Part shown: positions 55,869-63,067 of the stretch, in pieces
Layout of the letters: each line of letters opens with the position of its first letter
Position numbering within the stretch: position 1 is the stretch's first letter
Assembly (NCBI GenBank): GCA_965234405.1
Contig: OZ248346.1
Strand: one strand, 5' to 3'
Length of the DNA: 64,000 nt
DNA from: Planktophila turicensis
GTDB taxonomy: Bacteria; Actinomycetota; Actinomycetes; Nanopelagicales; Nanopelagicaceae
Notes under the pieces: generated by a model
The model's database searches: none
What the model was told of the DNA's origin: nothing
The model's input: the letters and a program-made list of their open reading frames with translations, nothing else
Translations under genes and position numbers: made by a program

Positions 55869-56207
55869 ATGAAACTCATCACCGCGATCGTAAAACCAGC
55901 AAAGGTTGATGACATCAAGGTTGCGCTACAAGCAGCTGGTGTTGCAGGTATGACAGTCTCTGAAACTCGCGGCTTTGGTCGCCAGAAGGGCCACACCGAG
56001 ATCTACCGTGGCGCTGAATACACAGTCGATTTCATCCCGAAGGTTCGCATCGAGGTTCTTGTCGAAGATGCTGAAGCGCAATCAATTATCGACACCATCG
56101 TCACCACAGCGAATACAGGTTCGATTGGCGACGGAAAGCTATGGGTAACCGCTGTGGAGCAAGTCATACGAATTCGCACTGGTGAACGCGGAGGCGATGC
56201 ACTTTAA
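55869..56207 (+). CDS. glnK: Nitrogen regulatory protein PII
   Basis: 112-aa trimeric sensor of 2-oxoglutarate, ATP and ADP that gates Amt. T-loop with Y51 (EIYRGAEYTVDF), the residue modified by nucleotidylylation in relatives; B-loop TGSIGDGKLWV intact. Linked to amt 30 bp upstream, so the GlnK type is favoured over GlnB. Confidence 0.94.
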   Translation: MKLITAIVKPAKVDDIKVALQAAGVAGMTVSETRGFGRQKGHTEIYRGAEYTVDFIPKVRIEVLVEDAEAQSIIDTIVTTANTGSIGDGKLWVTAVEQVIRIRTGERGGDAL

Positions 56208-56217
56208 TAAAGTGCAT
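56197..56217. promoter_or_regulatory. Perfect inverted repeat spanning glnK stop and next start codon
   Basis: ATGCACTTT-AAT-AAAGTGCAT, a 9-bp perfect stem with a 3-nt spacer. It covers the glnK TAA (56205-56207) and the first two bases of the next ATG (56216-56218). It could be a protein operator, or an RNA hairpin that limits initiation at the downstream gene. Confidence 0.55.
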
Positions 56218-57553
56218 GACACAGTCTCTTAAGACCCAATCTTGGGCAACACCTGCTTCACAAGAAATCATCACTCGTATCGCTTCTCAAGTCGATATCA
56301 AGTCAGGTGCTGATGTTCAGAACTGGATCGAAGAGCTAGCGCAAGAGAATCATCGCCTTCACGATGTTGAAGGAATCAATCTCAATCCAGCAACAAATAT
56401 TCTCAACCCTCGCGCCGAAAAACTACTTGCGTCAGGCATGGGTTCACGTGCATCGCTTGGCCATCCAGGAGATAAGTACGAAACAGGACTTGGCGCTATC
56501 GAGCAGATTGAAATCATTACTCAGGAACTTGCCTGCGAAGTATTTGGATCAACGTACGCAGAATTCCGCGTTCCATCAGGTGCTATCGCAAACCTGTATG
56601 CATTCATGGCAACAACCGAACCTGGCGATACCATCATCGCTCCCCCAGCCACAATCGGTGGCCACGTCACTCACCACAAGGGTGGATCAGCTGGTCTCTA
56701 TCGCCTCAACACAATCTCTGCACCCGTCGATGAAACCGGATACACAATCGATATTGATGCGTTAAGAAAACTTGCACATGAAGTTAAGCCGAAGCTGATC
56801 ACCGTGGGTGGTTCTCTCAATCTCTTCCACCACCCCATCGCAAAGGTTCGCGAGATTGCTGATGAAGTCGGCGCAAAGGTTTTATTCGATGCCGCGCACC
56901 TATGCGGAATGATCGCTGGAAAAGTTTGGCCACAGCCACTCGTTGAAGGCGCGCACTTGATGACTTTCTCTACTTATAAGTCTCTTGGTGGTCCTGCAGG
57001 TGGGCTCATCGTTACCAACGATGATGCAATTGCACAGAAGCTTGATGCCATCGCATACCCAGGACTTACAGCGAACTTCGATGCAGCTAAGACAGCAGCT
57101 CTTGGCGTCACTCTTCAGGATTGGAAAGCAGTCGGTTCTGATTACGCGCAGATGATGGTGAAGACCTCACAAGCCCTCGCACAAAACTTGCAAAACCGCG
57201 GCGTCAATATTTATGCAGCCGATAGAGGTTTCACGACTTCACATCAATTCGCAATCCTTGCCGCGCCTTACGGCGGCGGACAGACTGCAGCAAAGCGAAT
57301 GGGAGAAGCTGGTTTACTCGCATGCGGAATTGGTTTACCAATTGCACCCGTTGAAGGTGATCTCAACGGACTTCGTATCGGAACACCTGAAATTGTGCGC
57401 CTTGGCATGAAGATCGAGCACATGGAGCAACTGGGTGACTTCATTGCGCGTTCACTTGAATCATCAGCTGATTCGAAATCTATTCAGCGCGAAGTCACTG
57501 AATGGCGTAAGCAATTTAGCGGTGTGCATTACACCGTAGATCTTCCTAACTGA
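56216..57553 (+). CDS. Serine hydroxymethyltransferase-like PLP enzyme (divergent paralogue)
   Basis: 445 aa, fold-type I PLP enzyme of the GlyA superfamily. PLP lysine K255 in FSTYKSLGGPAGG, D225 and H228 in FDAAHLCG, substrate loop GSRASLGHPGDKYETG. In true SHMTs the loop reads YAEGYPG with a catalytic Glu; here that Glu is not present, and THK before the lysine is TYK. It may act on serine, threonine or an alpha-substituted serine rather than as housekeeping GlyA. Follows glnK by 8 bp with no good Shine-Dalgarno. Overlaps the convergent nuclease gene by 8 bp. Confidence 0.8.
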   Translation: MTQSLKTQSWATPASQEIITRIASQVDIKSGADVQNWIEELAQENHRLHDVEGINLNPATNILNPRAEKLLASGMGSRASLGHPGDKYETGLGAIEQIEIITQELACEVFGSTYAEFRVPSGAIANLYAFMATTEPGDTIIAPPATIGGHVTHHKGGSAGLYRLNTISAPVDETGYTIDIDALRKLAHEVKPKLITVGGSLNLFHHPIAKVREIADEVGAKVLFDAAHLCGMIAGKVWPQPLVEGAHLMTFSTYKSLGGPAGGLIVTNDDAIAQKLDAIAYPGLTANFDAAKTAALGVTLQDWKAVGSDYAQMMVKTSQALAQNLQNRGVNIYAADRGFTTSHQFAILAAPYGGGQTAAKRMGEAGLLACGIGLPIAPVEGDLNGLRIGTPEIVRLGMKIEHMEQLGDFIARSLESSADSKSIQREVTEWRKQFSGVHYTVDLPN

Positions 57554-58214
57554 CAGGAACTTTCTGCGTTGGACACTTTGCCAAGATTGCAGACATCGCC
57601 GCTTTCTCGGGAGCCACAACCCACAACGAGTACTTTGCCTTCACTGCAATTTGTTGGGCAACATAAGTACATCTAAAACTCTTTAACGGTGGCAGCCATG
57701 TTGCAGCATCGCCATCGCCTTTCTGCGAATTCAATCTTCCCTTAACGGCAAATAAATTCATCGGGTCGTTGGCGAGCGCCTTGCGCTGATCAGCAGATAA
57801 CTTGAATGCCCCGGTCTGCCAGGCATTCGATAGAGCAACCACATGGTCGATTTGAACTTCCATGCTTGTTACATTTCCGCGAACAAAGTTGATGGTCTCC
57901 CCCGAGTATCGATCAACTAAAGTTCCTGAAGCCACAACGCAATTTCGAGTACCTGCCTTGTAGGTAACCGCAGTGAGATCTCGCTTCAACATATCGTTGC
58001 GGGTATCGCATCCATTGCGGTCTACATCGGCCCAGGCCTGTCCGAATTGGGCTCGCGTGTAACCGGTCTTTGGTGCGCGACCCTTCACTGCAAGAGTCTC
58101 AAGTACGGCTGTAGCCAGCCCTGGTTGCTGCTCTGCCGCGGTAGAAGCCGACGGGGTAAACCCGACAACTAGTGCGCCAATAAGTGTGGCTATCCGTATT
58201 TCCCAGCGAGACAT
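57546..58214 (-). CDS. Secreted HNH nuclease (DUF1524/GmrSD C-terminal-like)
   Basis: 222 aa with signal peptide (about 1-27, ending STAA). HNH-type core: VQIDHVVALSNAWQTGA...ANDPMNLFAVKGRLNSQKGD, then WLPP, as in widespread secreted actinobacterial nucleases. Likely extracellular DNA/RNA degradation for nutrient gain or defence. It lies just outside the left end of the tRNA-Lys cassette. Confidence 0.85.
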   Translation of the reverse strand: MSRWEIRIATLIGALVVGFTPSASTAAEQQPGLATAVLETLAVKGRAPKTGYTRAQFGQAWADVDRNGCDTRNDMLKRDLTAVTYKAGTRNCVVASGTLVDRYSGETINFVRGNVTSMEVQIDHVVALSNAWQTGAFKLSADQRKALANDPMNLFAVKGRLNSQKGDGDAATWLPPLKSFRCTYVAQQIAVKAKYSLWVVAPEKAAMSAILAKCPTQKVPVS

Positions 58215-58303
58215 CTCACTATCTTCGCGCCAGATAGGTGGTTAGACAAGGGTCGCCGCGCTGGTAAGGTCTGCTCTGCATTTAAGCGTTCCCGCGTTTA
58301 AAT

Positions 58304-58376
58304 GGGTTGTTAGCTCAGTTGGTAGAGCAGGTGACTCTTAATCACCGGGTCGGGGGTTCGAGTCCCTCACAACCCA
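58304..58376 (+). tRNA. tRNA-Lys (anticodon CUU), integration site
   Basis: Acceptor GGGTTGT / ACAACCC, anticodon arm GGTGA-CTCTTAA-TCACC with anticodon CTT, T-arm and discriminator A; CCA not encoded. Its 3' 27 bases plus four following bases recur exactly at 63051-63081. Confidence 0.96.
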
Positions 58377-58380
58377 CTTA
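58350..58380 (+). repeat. Left attachment-site-like direct repeat (31 bp, in tRNA-Lys)
   Basis: 31 bp covering the T-arm, acceptor 3' strand, discriminator and four following bases (CTTA). Identical to 63051-63081; the bases flanking on both sides differ. This is the pattern left by site-specific integration into a tRNA 3' end. Confidence 0.9.
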
Positions 58381-59721
58381 CTTACTCTTTAGCGCCGCCT
58401 TTTTGGTGGCTTTTTTCTTTGGGGTGACTTTCCTGGTTACAGCTTTCTTTGTAGCCGCAGATTTTGAAGTAACACTCTTTACGGGTTTCTTAATCACTTG
58501 CTTCTTGGGCCTCGGCTTTGTTGTCTTCTTTGCGACCTTGGCCTTTGCTGTTCGCCTATTTAACGAATCTAACCATTCAATAAAGTCAGGATCTTCCAAA
58601 GCTGAAACGGGCTTCGGTGCAGTCTTCTTGCGACGGAGCATACTCAGTCTTTGTAGCGTTAAAACTTTGGGCCTTGGTTCTGAATCCACAGATTCAGGTC
58701 TTGCCTTCAACTTGCGTTGGAGTAGAAGCAGCGCAACTAAAGCCAACAAGGAACCTAGAAAGAGTATAAGTCTTGGCAGCTGTGATGTTCGCTTATAGTC
58801 AAAGGATAAATCCTTGGTAATAACTACTGCTTCCCCATAGCTCCCGACATATGCCTGAACAAATATCTTCCACTTTCCAGCAACCATCTGCTCCGGCAGA
58901 CGAAGAACACCAAATCCAGTCTTTCCAGGCTGCAACGGCGGCAAGGTGAATAACAACGGGCCGACATTTGTCGTCTGAAAATCTAGGTTAGTAAATTGAA
59001 TGTCACCGTTTATCTCCACCGGTCCAACGCCATCGTTCAAGATCTCTACTTCAGCATACTTTCCGTTTTCATCAATATAGGAATCAACATCCTTGATCTG
59101 AATACTCATTAAATTCTCGATGTTGCCAACTCCGTAAAAAACGGGGGTTGCGTACTGGAACTGGGATGATAGGACCGCGGTAGTTCTACTCTTATCTATT
59201 TTTGGGCCAGAGGTGGCGCCAGATTTAACAATCAGGAAGGCATCCTGCGAGTAATCCTTTAGATCTTTAGGTGGATCTATCGTGATTTGGATTTCTGTCT
59301 GCCCAAAAGCGGGAAGGACAAATGAACTCTTTGAAAACTTAGTCCACGGAGCAATTTGAGAAACTCTGTCCATATCAAGCTCAGTAGATTCACCTACACG
59401 TCGTGCGGAAGCCATCTGGAGACTTATCAATTGGGAGTTTTTTACAGAGCTAGTAATTCGTATAGTTCTAGTTGTTGGCTTGGCTTCCGATGTGACAAGC
59501 CATAGCCTGCGATTCTGGGAATAAGGCTCAGACTTACTTGCAGTGCCATTTGGAAGAACATCAATTCGCAGTCCCAGGGAATCTGCCCCACTTGCAACAT
59601 AGAGGCTGATTGTCATCATCGCCAAGATCAAAAAAAGAATGAATGATGATTTCAGACTGGAATGGCGAAGAACCGACTGATGAAAACTCATCAGTCGGTT
59701 CTTCGCTTGAATCATAACCAA
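58378..59721 (-). CDS. Membrane protein resembling WxL-interacting (DUF916-type) proteins, with Lys-rich cytoplasmic tail
   Basis: 447 aa. N-terminal signal/anchor (about 26-43), an extracellular beta-rich region (about 48-312) with segments like SFVLPAFGQTEIQITIDPP and AEVEILNDGVGPVEINGDI, a TM helix (about 316-335), and a cytoplasmic tail. The layout resembles proteins that pair with WxL surface proteins; identification is by topology and weak motif likeness. The last about 58 residues are Lys/Ala/Thr-rich (KKATKKAALKSK) as in histone H1-like tails. Start TTG 59721 has AGGAG eight bases upstream; ATG 59715 and ATG 59691 are alternatives. Its stop codon lies inside the left repeat. Confidence 0.75.
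   Translation of the reverse strand: MVMIQAKNRLMSFHQSVLRHSSLKSSFILFLILAMMTISLYVASGADSLGLRIDVLPNGTASKSEPYSQNRRLWLVTSEAKPTTRTIRITSSVKNSQLISLQMASARRVGESTELDMDRVSQIAPWTKFSKSSFVLPAFGQTEIQITIDPPKDLKDYSQDAFLIVKSGATSGPKIDKSRTTAVLSSQFQYATPVFYGVGNIENLMSIQIKDVDSYIDENGKYAEVEILNDGVGPVEINGDIQFTNLDFQTTNVGPLLFTLPPLQPGKTGFGVLRLPEQMVAGKWKIFVQAYVGSYGEAVVITKDLSFDYKRTSQLPRLILFLGSLLALVALLLLQRKLKARPESVDSEPRPKVLTLQRLSMLRRKKTAPKPVSALEDPDFIEWLDSLNRRTAKAKVAKKTTKPRPKKQVIKKPVKSVTSKSAATKKAVTRKVTPKKKATKKAALKSK
59665..59706. repeat. Perfect 18-bp inverted repeat near the 5' end of the DUF916-like gene
   Basis: Arms GCGAAGAACCGACTGATG and CATCAGTCGGTTCTTCGC separated by AAAACT. It begins 15 bases after the proposed TTG start and is followed by no T-run, so it is not a standard terminator. 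In RNA it would form a very stable hairpin in the early coding region, between the two surface-protein genes. Confidence 0.9.
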
Positions 59722-59738
59722 CTCATAAACTCCTTAGA

Positions 59739-60461
59739 TCAGGAAGTTGTGAGCGTGTGAACCAAAGTCGGCCCTGTGAATGTGTAGGTGGAATCACCAT
59801 ATGTCGGCAACTTTCCGCCAGGAACAGTTGCAGTGTAGGCAACTGAATAACTGCAGAAGTCATTGGTAGAAACAGCCCCTGAGAGGATGCTCCAAGCCGT
59901 ACTTGTTCCTGAAGCAGCCATTGATGCTCCAGCATTTGGGGTGAAGCCAGCAGCTTCACAACCAGCAGCGAAGGTATTAGCTATTCCTAGTGGTTTAGTC
60001 GATAGAGACCAATCCATTGCAGTATCTCGCCCTGCGGTCGACGTCGCGGTGAAGGAGTCATCTCCAGATGCAATCGTTACTGCAAAAGTAGCCGCTTGAG
60101 GGGTCTTACCGAACCAAGAGCAGTTTTCTTCACCTAAAGCTTCAGTTGCACCCGTTGTCGCGCCAACGTAGGCATTTACCGAGCTGGTTGAACCGGTGAG
60201 CGCAAGATCTGCGCCAAGATACTTCGCACCGTCACTAGGTGCGAGAGTAATAGCAGAGAGGACTGGATTGATGTTCCATCCACACCAAGGTGGTACTACA
60301 ACCGATGCAGAAGTGGTGGCAGAACCAGCTGTACTGGAACCATTTGTAGGAGTATTACTCCCAGCTGCGAAGCCTGAAGTAACGCCAGAAAGCGCTACAA
60401 CCATGCCCAACATTGATGCAGCGATACCAATTTTGGTCGCTGTTATCTTCGAATTTATCAT
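59739..60461 (-). CDS. Secreted Ser/Thr/Ala-rich WxL-like surface protein
   Basis: 240 aa. Signal peptide about 1-33 (ending GFAA), then a low-complexity Ser/Thr/Gly stretch and a beta-rich body with four cysteines. MDWSLSTKP contains a WxL tripeptide, and the C-terminus SYSVAYTATVPGGKLPTYGDSTYTF (in part) resembles the end of WxL domains. The classic second WxL motif is not evident, so this is a likeness rather than a firm assignment. AAAGGG precedes the ATG. It lies 17 bp upstream of the DUF916-like gene in one operon. Confidence 0.7.
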   Translation of the reverse strand: MINSKITATKIGIAASMLGMVVALSGVTSGFAAGSNTPTNGSSTAGSATTSASVVVPPWCGWNINPVLSAITLAPSDGAKYLGADLALTGSTSSVNAYVGATTGATEALGEENCSWFGKTPQAATFAVTIASGDDSFTATSTAGRDTAMDWSLSTKPLGIANTFAAGCEAAGFTPNAGASMAASGTSTAWSILSGAVSTNDFCSYSVAYTATVPGGKLPTYGDSTYTFTGPTLVHTLTTS

Positions 60462-60627
60462 TTCAATCCCTTTCTAGGATTTAGTCACAGAAAACGCCAT
60501 TACGTATGTGGCGCTTGATCTGATTGGGTAAAGAATCGGTCACTCTGTGTTTCTCATGCATAAGCGCGTAGGGTCACCCCTAACACACATTAGGGATACC
60601 CCTAATTTTGGAGAATGATTCGGGGTT
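60462..60627. promoter_or_regulatory. Divergent promoter region of the cassette with twin operator-like sites
   Basis: Two copies of TAGGGNNACCCCTAA (60569-60583 and 60591-60605; NN = TC and AT) start 22 bp apart, two helical turns. Each is nearly palindromic. A further interrupted palindrome CGCCA...TGGCG is at 60495-60513 in the leader of the WxL-like gene. GAGAAT at 60611-60616 could be a -10 for the regulator gene, and GATTCT (minus strand, about 60531-60536) one for the WxL-like gene. Likely site of autoregulation and target control by the adjacent response regulator. Confidence 0.65.
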
Positions 60628-61266
60628 ATGAGGGCCGTAAAGCTAGGAAGTATTCTCGTTGTCGATGACGACAAGTTCATCCGCACGGCCTTAGATAGCG
60701 CATTAAGCAATTCAGGTTTCGACATTGCTGGCTCGGTTTCTACAGCCAAAGAAGCACTTCTAATTAATAATGCAATCCCCGCTGATGTTGCACTTCTTGA
60801 CTTGGATTTAGGAATTGGGCCAACAGGCTTTGACTTAGCGCATGCGCTGAGAAAGTCTTCGCCGCAGATTGGAATTGTTTTTCTCACCTCTTACCAAGAT
60901 CCAAGATTTGCATCGATTAGCGGAATTAGCGCTCCTAAAGGATCTAGATACCTGGTGAAGTCCGAGATTGATAATGTGGCTCAGATTATCTCGACGATTC
61001 TCCAGACTAAACACCGACCATTTAATGAGAACGTCAATCACATTAACAAATTTGAGAAGCTCACCGATCTTCAGATAGAGGTGTGGCGAGAAGTTTCTGA
61101 AGGGCTCTCTTCCTCTGAGATAGCTGCGCGACGAAACATTAGCGAAAAAGCTGTAGAGGCAATTTTGGCGAGAATCTACACCTTCCTTGAAATCAAGCGA
61201 GAGAAGTCAATCAATCCGCGAATTCTCTTGGCAAACTCCTTTAAGAAGTTCTCTGGAAAGATCTAA
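60628..61266 (+). CDS. LuxR/NarL-type response regulator
   Basis: 212 aa: REC domain with acidic pair D13-D14, phosphoacceptor D58 (ALLDLDLG), T87 (FLTSY) and K111; linker; C-terminal HTH (LTDLQIEVWREVSEGLSSSEIAARRNISEKAVEAIL, in part) about 145-195. A short Lys-rich tail follows. It is the first gene of a two-gene operon with the histidine kinase, 8 bp apart, divergent from the surface genes it probably controls. Confidence 0.88.
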   Translation: MRAVKLGSILVVDDDKFIRTALDSALSNSGFDIAGSVSTAKEALLINNAIPADVALLDLDLGIGPTGFDLAHALRKSSPQIGIVFLTSYQDPRFASISGISAPKGSRYLVKSEIDNVAQIISTILQTKHRPFNENVNHINKFEKLTDLQIEVWREVSEGLSSSEIAARRNISEKAVEAILARIYTFLEIKREKSINPRILLANSFKKFSGKI

Positions 61267-61273
61267 GGCCCAC

Positions 61274-62959
61274 ATGTTCAAGTTTGGACTTCAAAACCTT
61301 AAGTTTAGAAAGATTTCTTTCTTCTACTACGGCTTGGTCTCAATATTCTCTGTTCCTTCTCGTCTTATCCAAGATGACTCATCTTTTGCATTCCTTCTTC
61401 TCTGTCTTTCTATAGGTCTTCTCATCACTGTGATAACTCTTCCCATGCTGTGGCTAGTCTGCTTCTTCACTGAGAAATTTGGCTTAGGAAGGCGAAGCAT
61501 CTTCTATCCATTAGGACTTATTGCGCTTGTGGGGGCCGTAAGAGGCAAAATTTTGTATCAGTTGATTAGCGCTTTTGGCTTTATTGACAATTTGGGACCT
61601 CTCTTTTCGATCCTTTCTTCAGTGATTTTCACAGGTATCTACTTCATAACAATTTCTTCATTCATGGAGATGGTCTTACACAGGCGAGACAAATTCCATC
61701 AGGTATTCGCTGAAGCATCGCTGTTGCTTGCAAATCCCCGCTCTGTTATCAACGACAAAATGGATCCACGTCGTCTGTATTTGGAAACACTTGATGGCAT
61801 AAAGAACAGCGTGGGCGCTGTCGGGGTCGGAAAAGAGAGAGTTGAGCCAGGGGTATTGCTAGAAGCTTCAAAGGCGATCCAGTCACAGATAAATGAAGTT
61901 CTAAGGCCGCTGAGCCACCGTTTATGGGTGAACGCACTGGGCCAGGTTAAACACCGCCACATGCTTGGAATTTTGAAAGATGCGATTGAGCATTTAGATT
62001 TCAGCGTCAAGTACATTTTGGCTTACCAGTTCTTTGTCGGTGGATACGGAATTGCTCTTGTTCTTGGATTCAAATCATCTCTTTATGTGACAACGATTGG
62101 TGCAGTTACATCGCTGCTTCTGATTCAGAGTTACTTCTTCTTGCAAAGTAGAGTGGGAAATAGACTTTTTCCTCTCGGTATCACTTTCTTAGCCCTCGTT
62201 GGATTACTGCCTGTCTTTGTCCCCATTGCTATTCGTAACCCACTCAATGAAACAGCCAGTGCTGTTGCTGGATTACTCATCTCCCCAACTATTCCTGGAC
62301 TGATCTTGTTGGTTTCAGCTTATCGTTTGGTGATTCGAGATCGAGATTTTGCAATCGGGGCTGCTGCCTCCGTTGGATTTAGAGTCGCCTCTCTATCCGT
62401 GGAAGATCAGACCTCTAAGAGTGGGGTTGAGCTTGCTGAGTATCTCCATAACTCCTTGCAATCAGAGTTATTTGGTATTTCCAAACGTCTAGAGGCCGCC
62501 TCTCGAGATTCGTCAGGTGCAGGTACTGCAGAGGCATTGCAATCTCTTGAATCTGCTCTCAGTCGTGACTATCAAGATATTTCAACTAGTGAGTTGGGTG
62601 GAGTTATGCGTATTCAAAAATTGATTGCCTCTTGGCAAGGAATTGCGGATATTGAAGTAGTAGGGCTCAATTACCTCGAAGAGGGTTCAAGCCTCGCGCA
62701 GCGAACTTCACAAGTCTTGGAAGAGATGATTACAAATACAATTCGCTACGGCATGGCAAATAGCATTCAGGTCGAGCTTGCAAAAGGCTTAACTCATCTA
62801 CAGATTGAACTTACACATAATGGTAAAGGTGAGATCTCAAAGAAGTCGGGGCTTGGCTCTCTGCTTTTGGCCCAACATTCTGCTGATGGTATAGATATCA
62901 GCTCTGAGTCAGGAAAGACTTACTTGCGAATCAGCCTGCCTCTCGCCTCAACTGTTTAA
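61274..62959 (+). CDS. Multi-TM sensor histidine kinase (HisKA_3-type)
   Basis: 561 aa from ATG 61274 (AAGG five bases upstream); the open frame upstream to 61187 overlaps the regulator and is not favoured. Four hydrophobic segments occupy about 15-135, a soluble loop about 138-240, then about five more segments (245-355). Dimerisation/phosphoacceptor H392 (AEYLHNSLQSELFG), N-box LEEMITNTIRYG (N488), and G-box GLGSLLL. The D-box aspartate position reads HNGKG (Asn). Probable sensing in or at the membrane; no extracellular domain of size is visible. Confidence 0.82.
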   Translation: MFKFGLQNLKFRKISFFYYGLVSIFSVPSRLIQDDSSFAFLLLCLSIGLLITVITLPMLWLVCFFTEKFGLGRRSIFYPLGLIALVGAVRGKILYQLISAFGFIDNLGPLFSILSSVIFTGIYFITISSFMEMVLHRRDKFHQVFAEASLLLANPRSVINDKMDPRRLYLETLDGIKNSVGAVGVGKERVEPGVLLEASKAIQSQINEVLRPLSHRLWVNALGQVKHRHMLGILKDAIEHLDFSVKYILAYQFFVGGYGIALVLGFKSSLYVTTIGAVTSLLLIQSYFFLQSRVGNRLFPLGITFLALVGLLPVFVPIAIRNPLNETASAVAGLLISPTIPGLILLVSAYRLVIRDRDFAIGAAASVGFRVASLSVEDQTSKSGVELAEYLHNSLQSELFGISKRLEAASRDSSGAGTAEALQSLESALSRDYQDISTSELGGVMRIQKLIASWQGIADIEVVGLNYLEEGSSLAQRTSQVLEEMITNTIRYGMANSIQVELAKGLTHLQIELTHNGKGEISKKSGLGSLLLAQHSADGIDISSESGKTYLRISLPLASTV

Positions 62960-63067
62960 GGTCGATTGCAATCTCTGTTCCAGGGCGGTATATGCTGCAT
63001 CAAACTCAGGGCTTGATATTTCCATCTTCCAACGTGCGCTGGTCGCGTTCTCGGGGGTTCGAGTCCC
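62948..63067 (-). pseudogene. Possible gene remnant at the right end of the cassette
   Basis: An open stretch of 39 codons on the minus strand that starts inside the right repeat and ends in a TGA overlapping the kinase stop. It reads TPENATSARWKMEISS then PEFDAAYTALEQRLQSTLNS, protein-like in composition; an ATG at 63025 would give a 25-aa ORF. It could be the broken C-terminus of a lost cassette gene (integrase or other). Too short to identify. Confidence 0.25.

Noticed and set aside
61187..61273. N-terminal extension of the histidine kinase into the regulator gene
   Set aside because: The segment is an out-of-frame reading of the regulator's HTH end; ATG 61274 has AAGG and begins at the first TM region.
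58378..62959. Prophage or integrative conjugative element
   Set aside because: No integrase, structural, replication, relaxase or transfer genes are present; only the tRNA repeat supports mobility.
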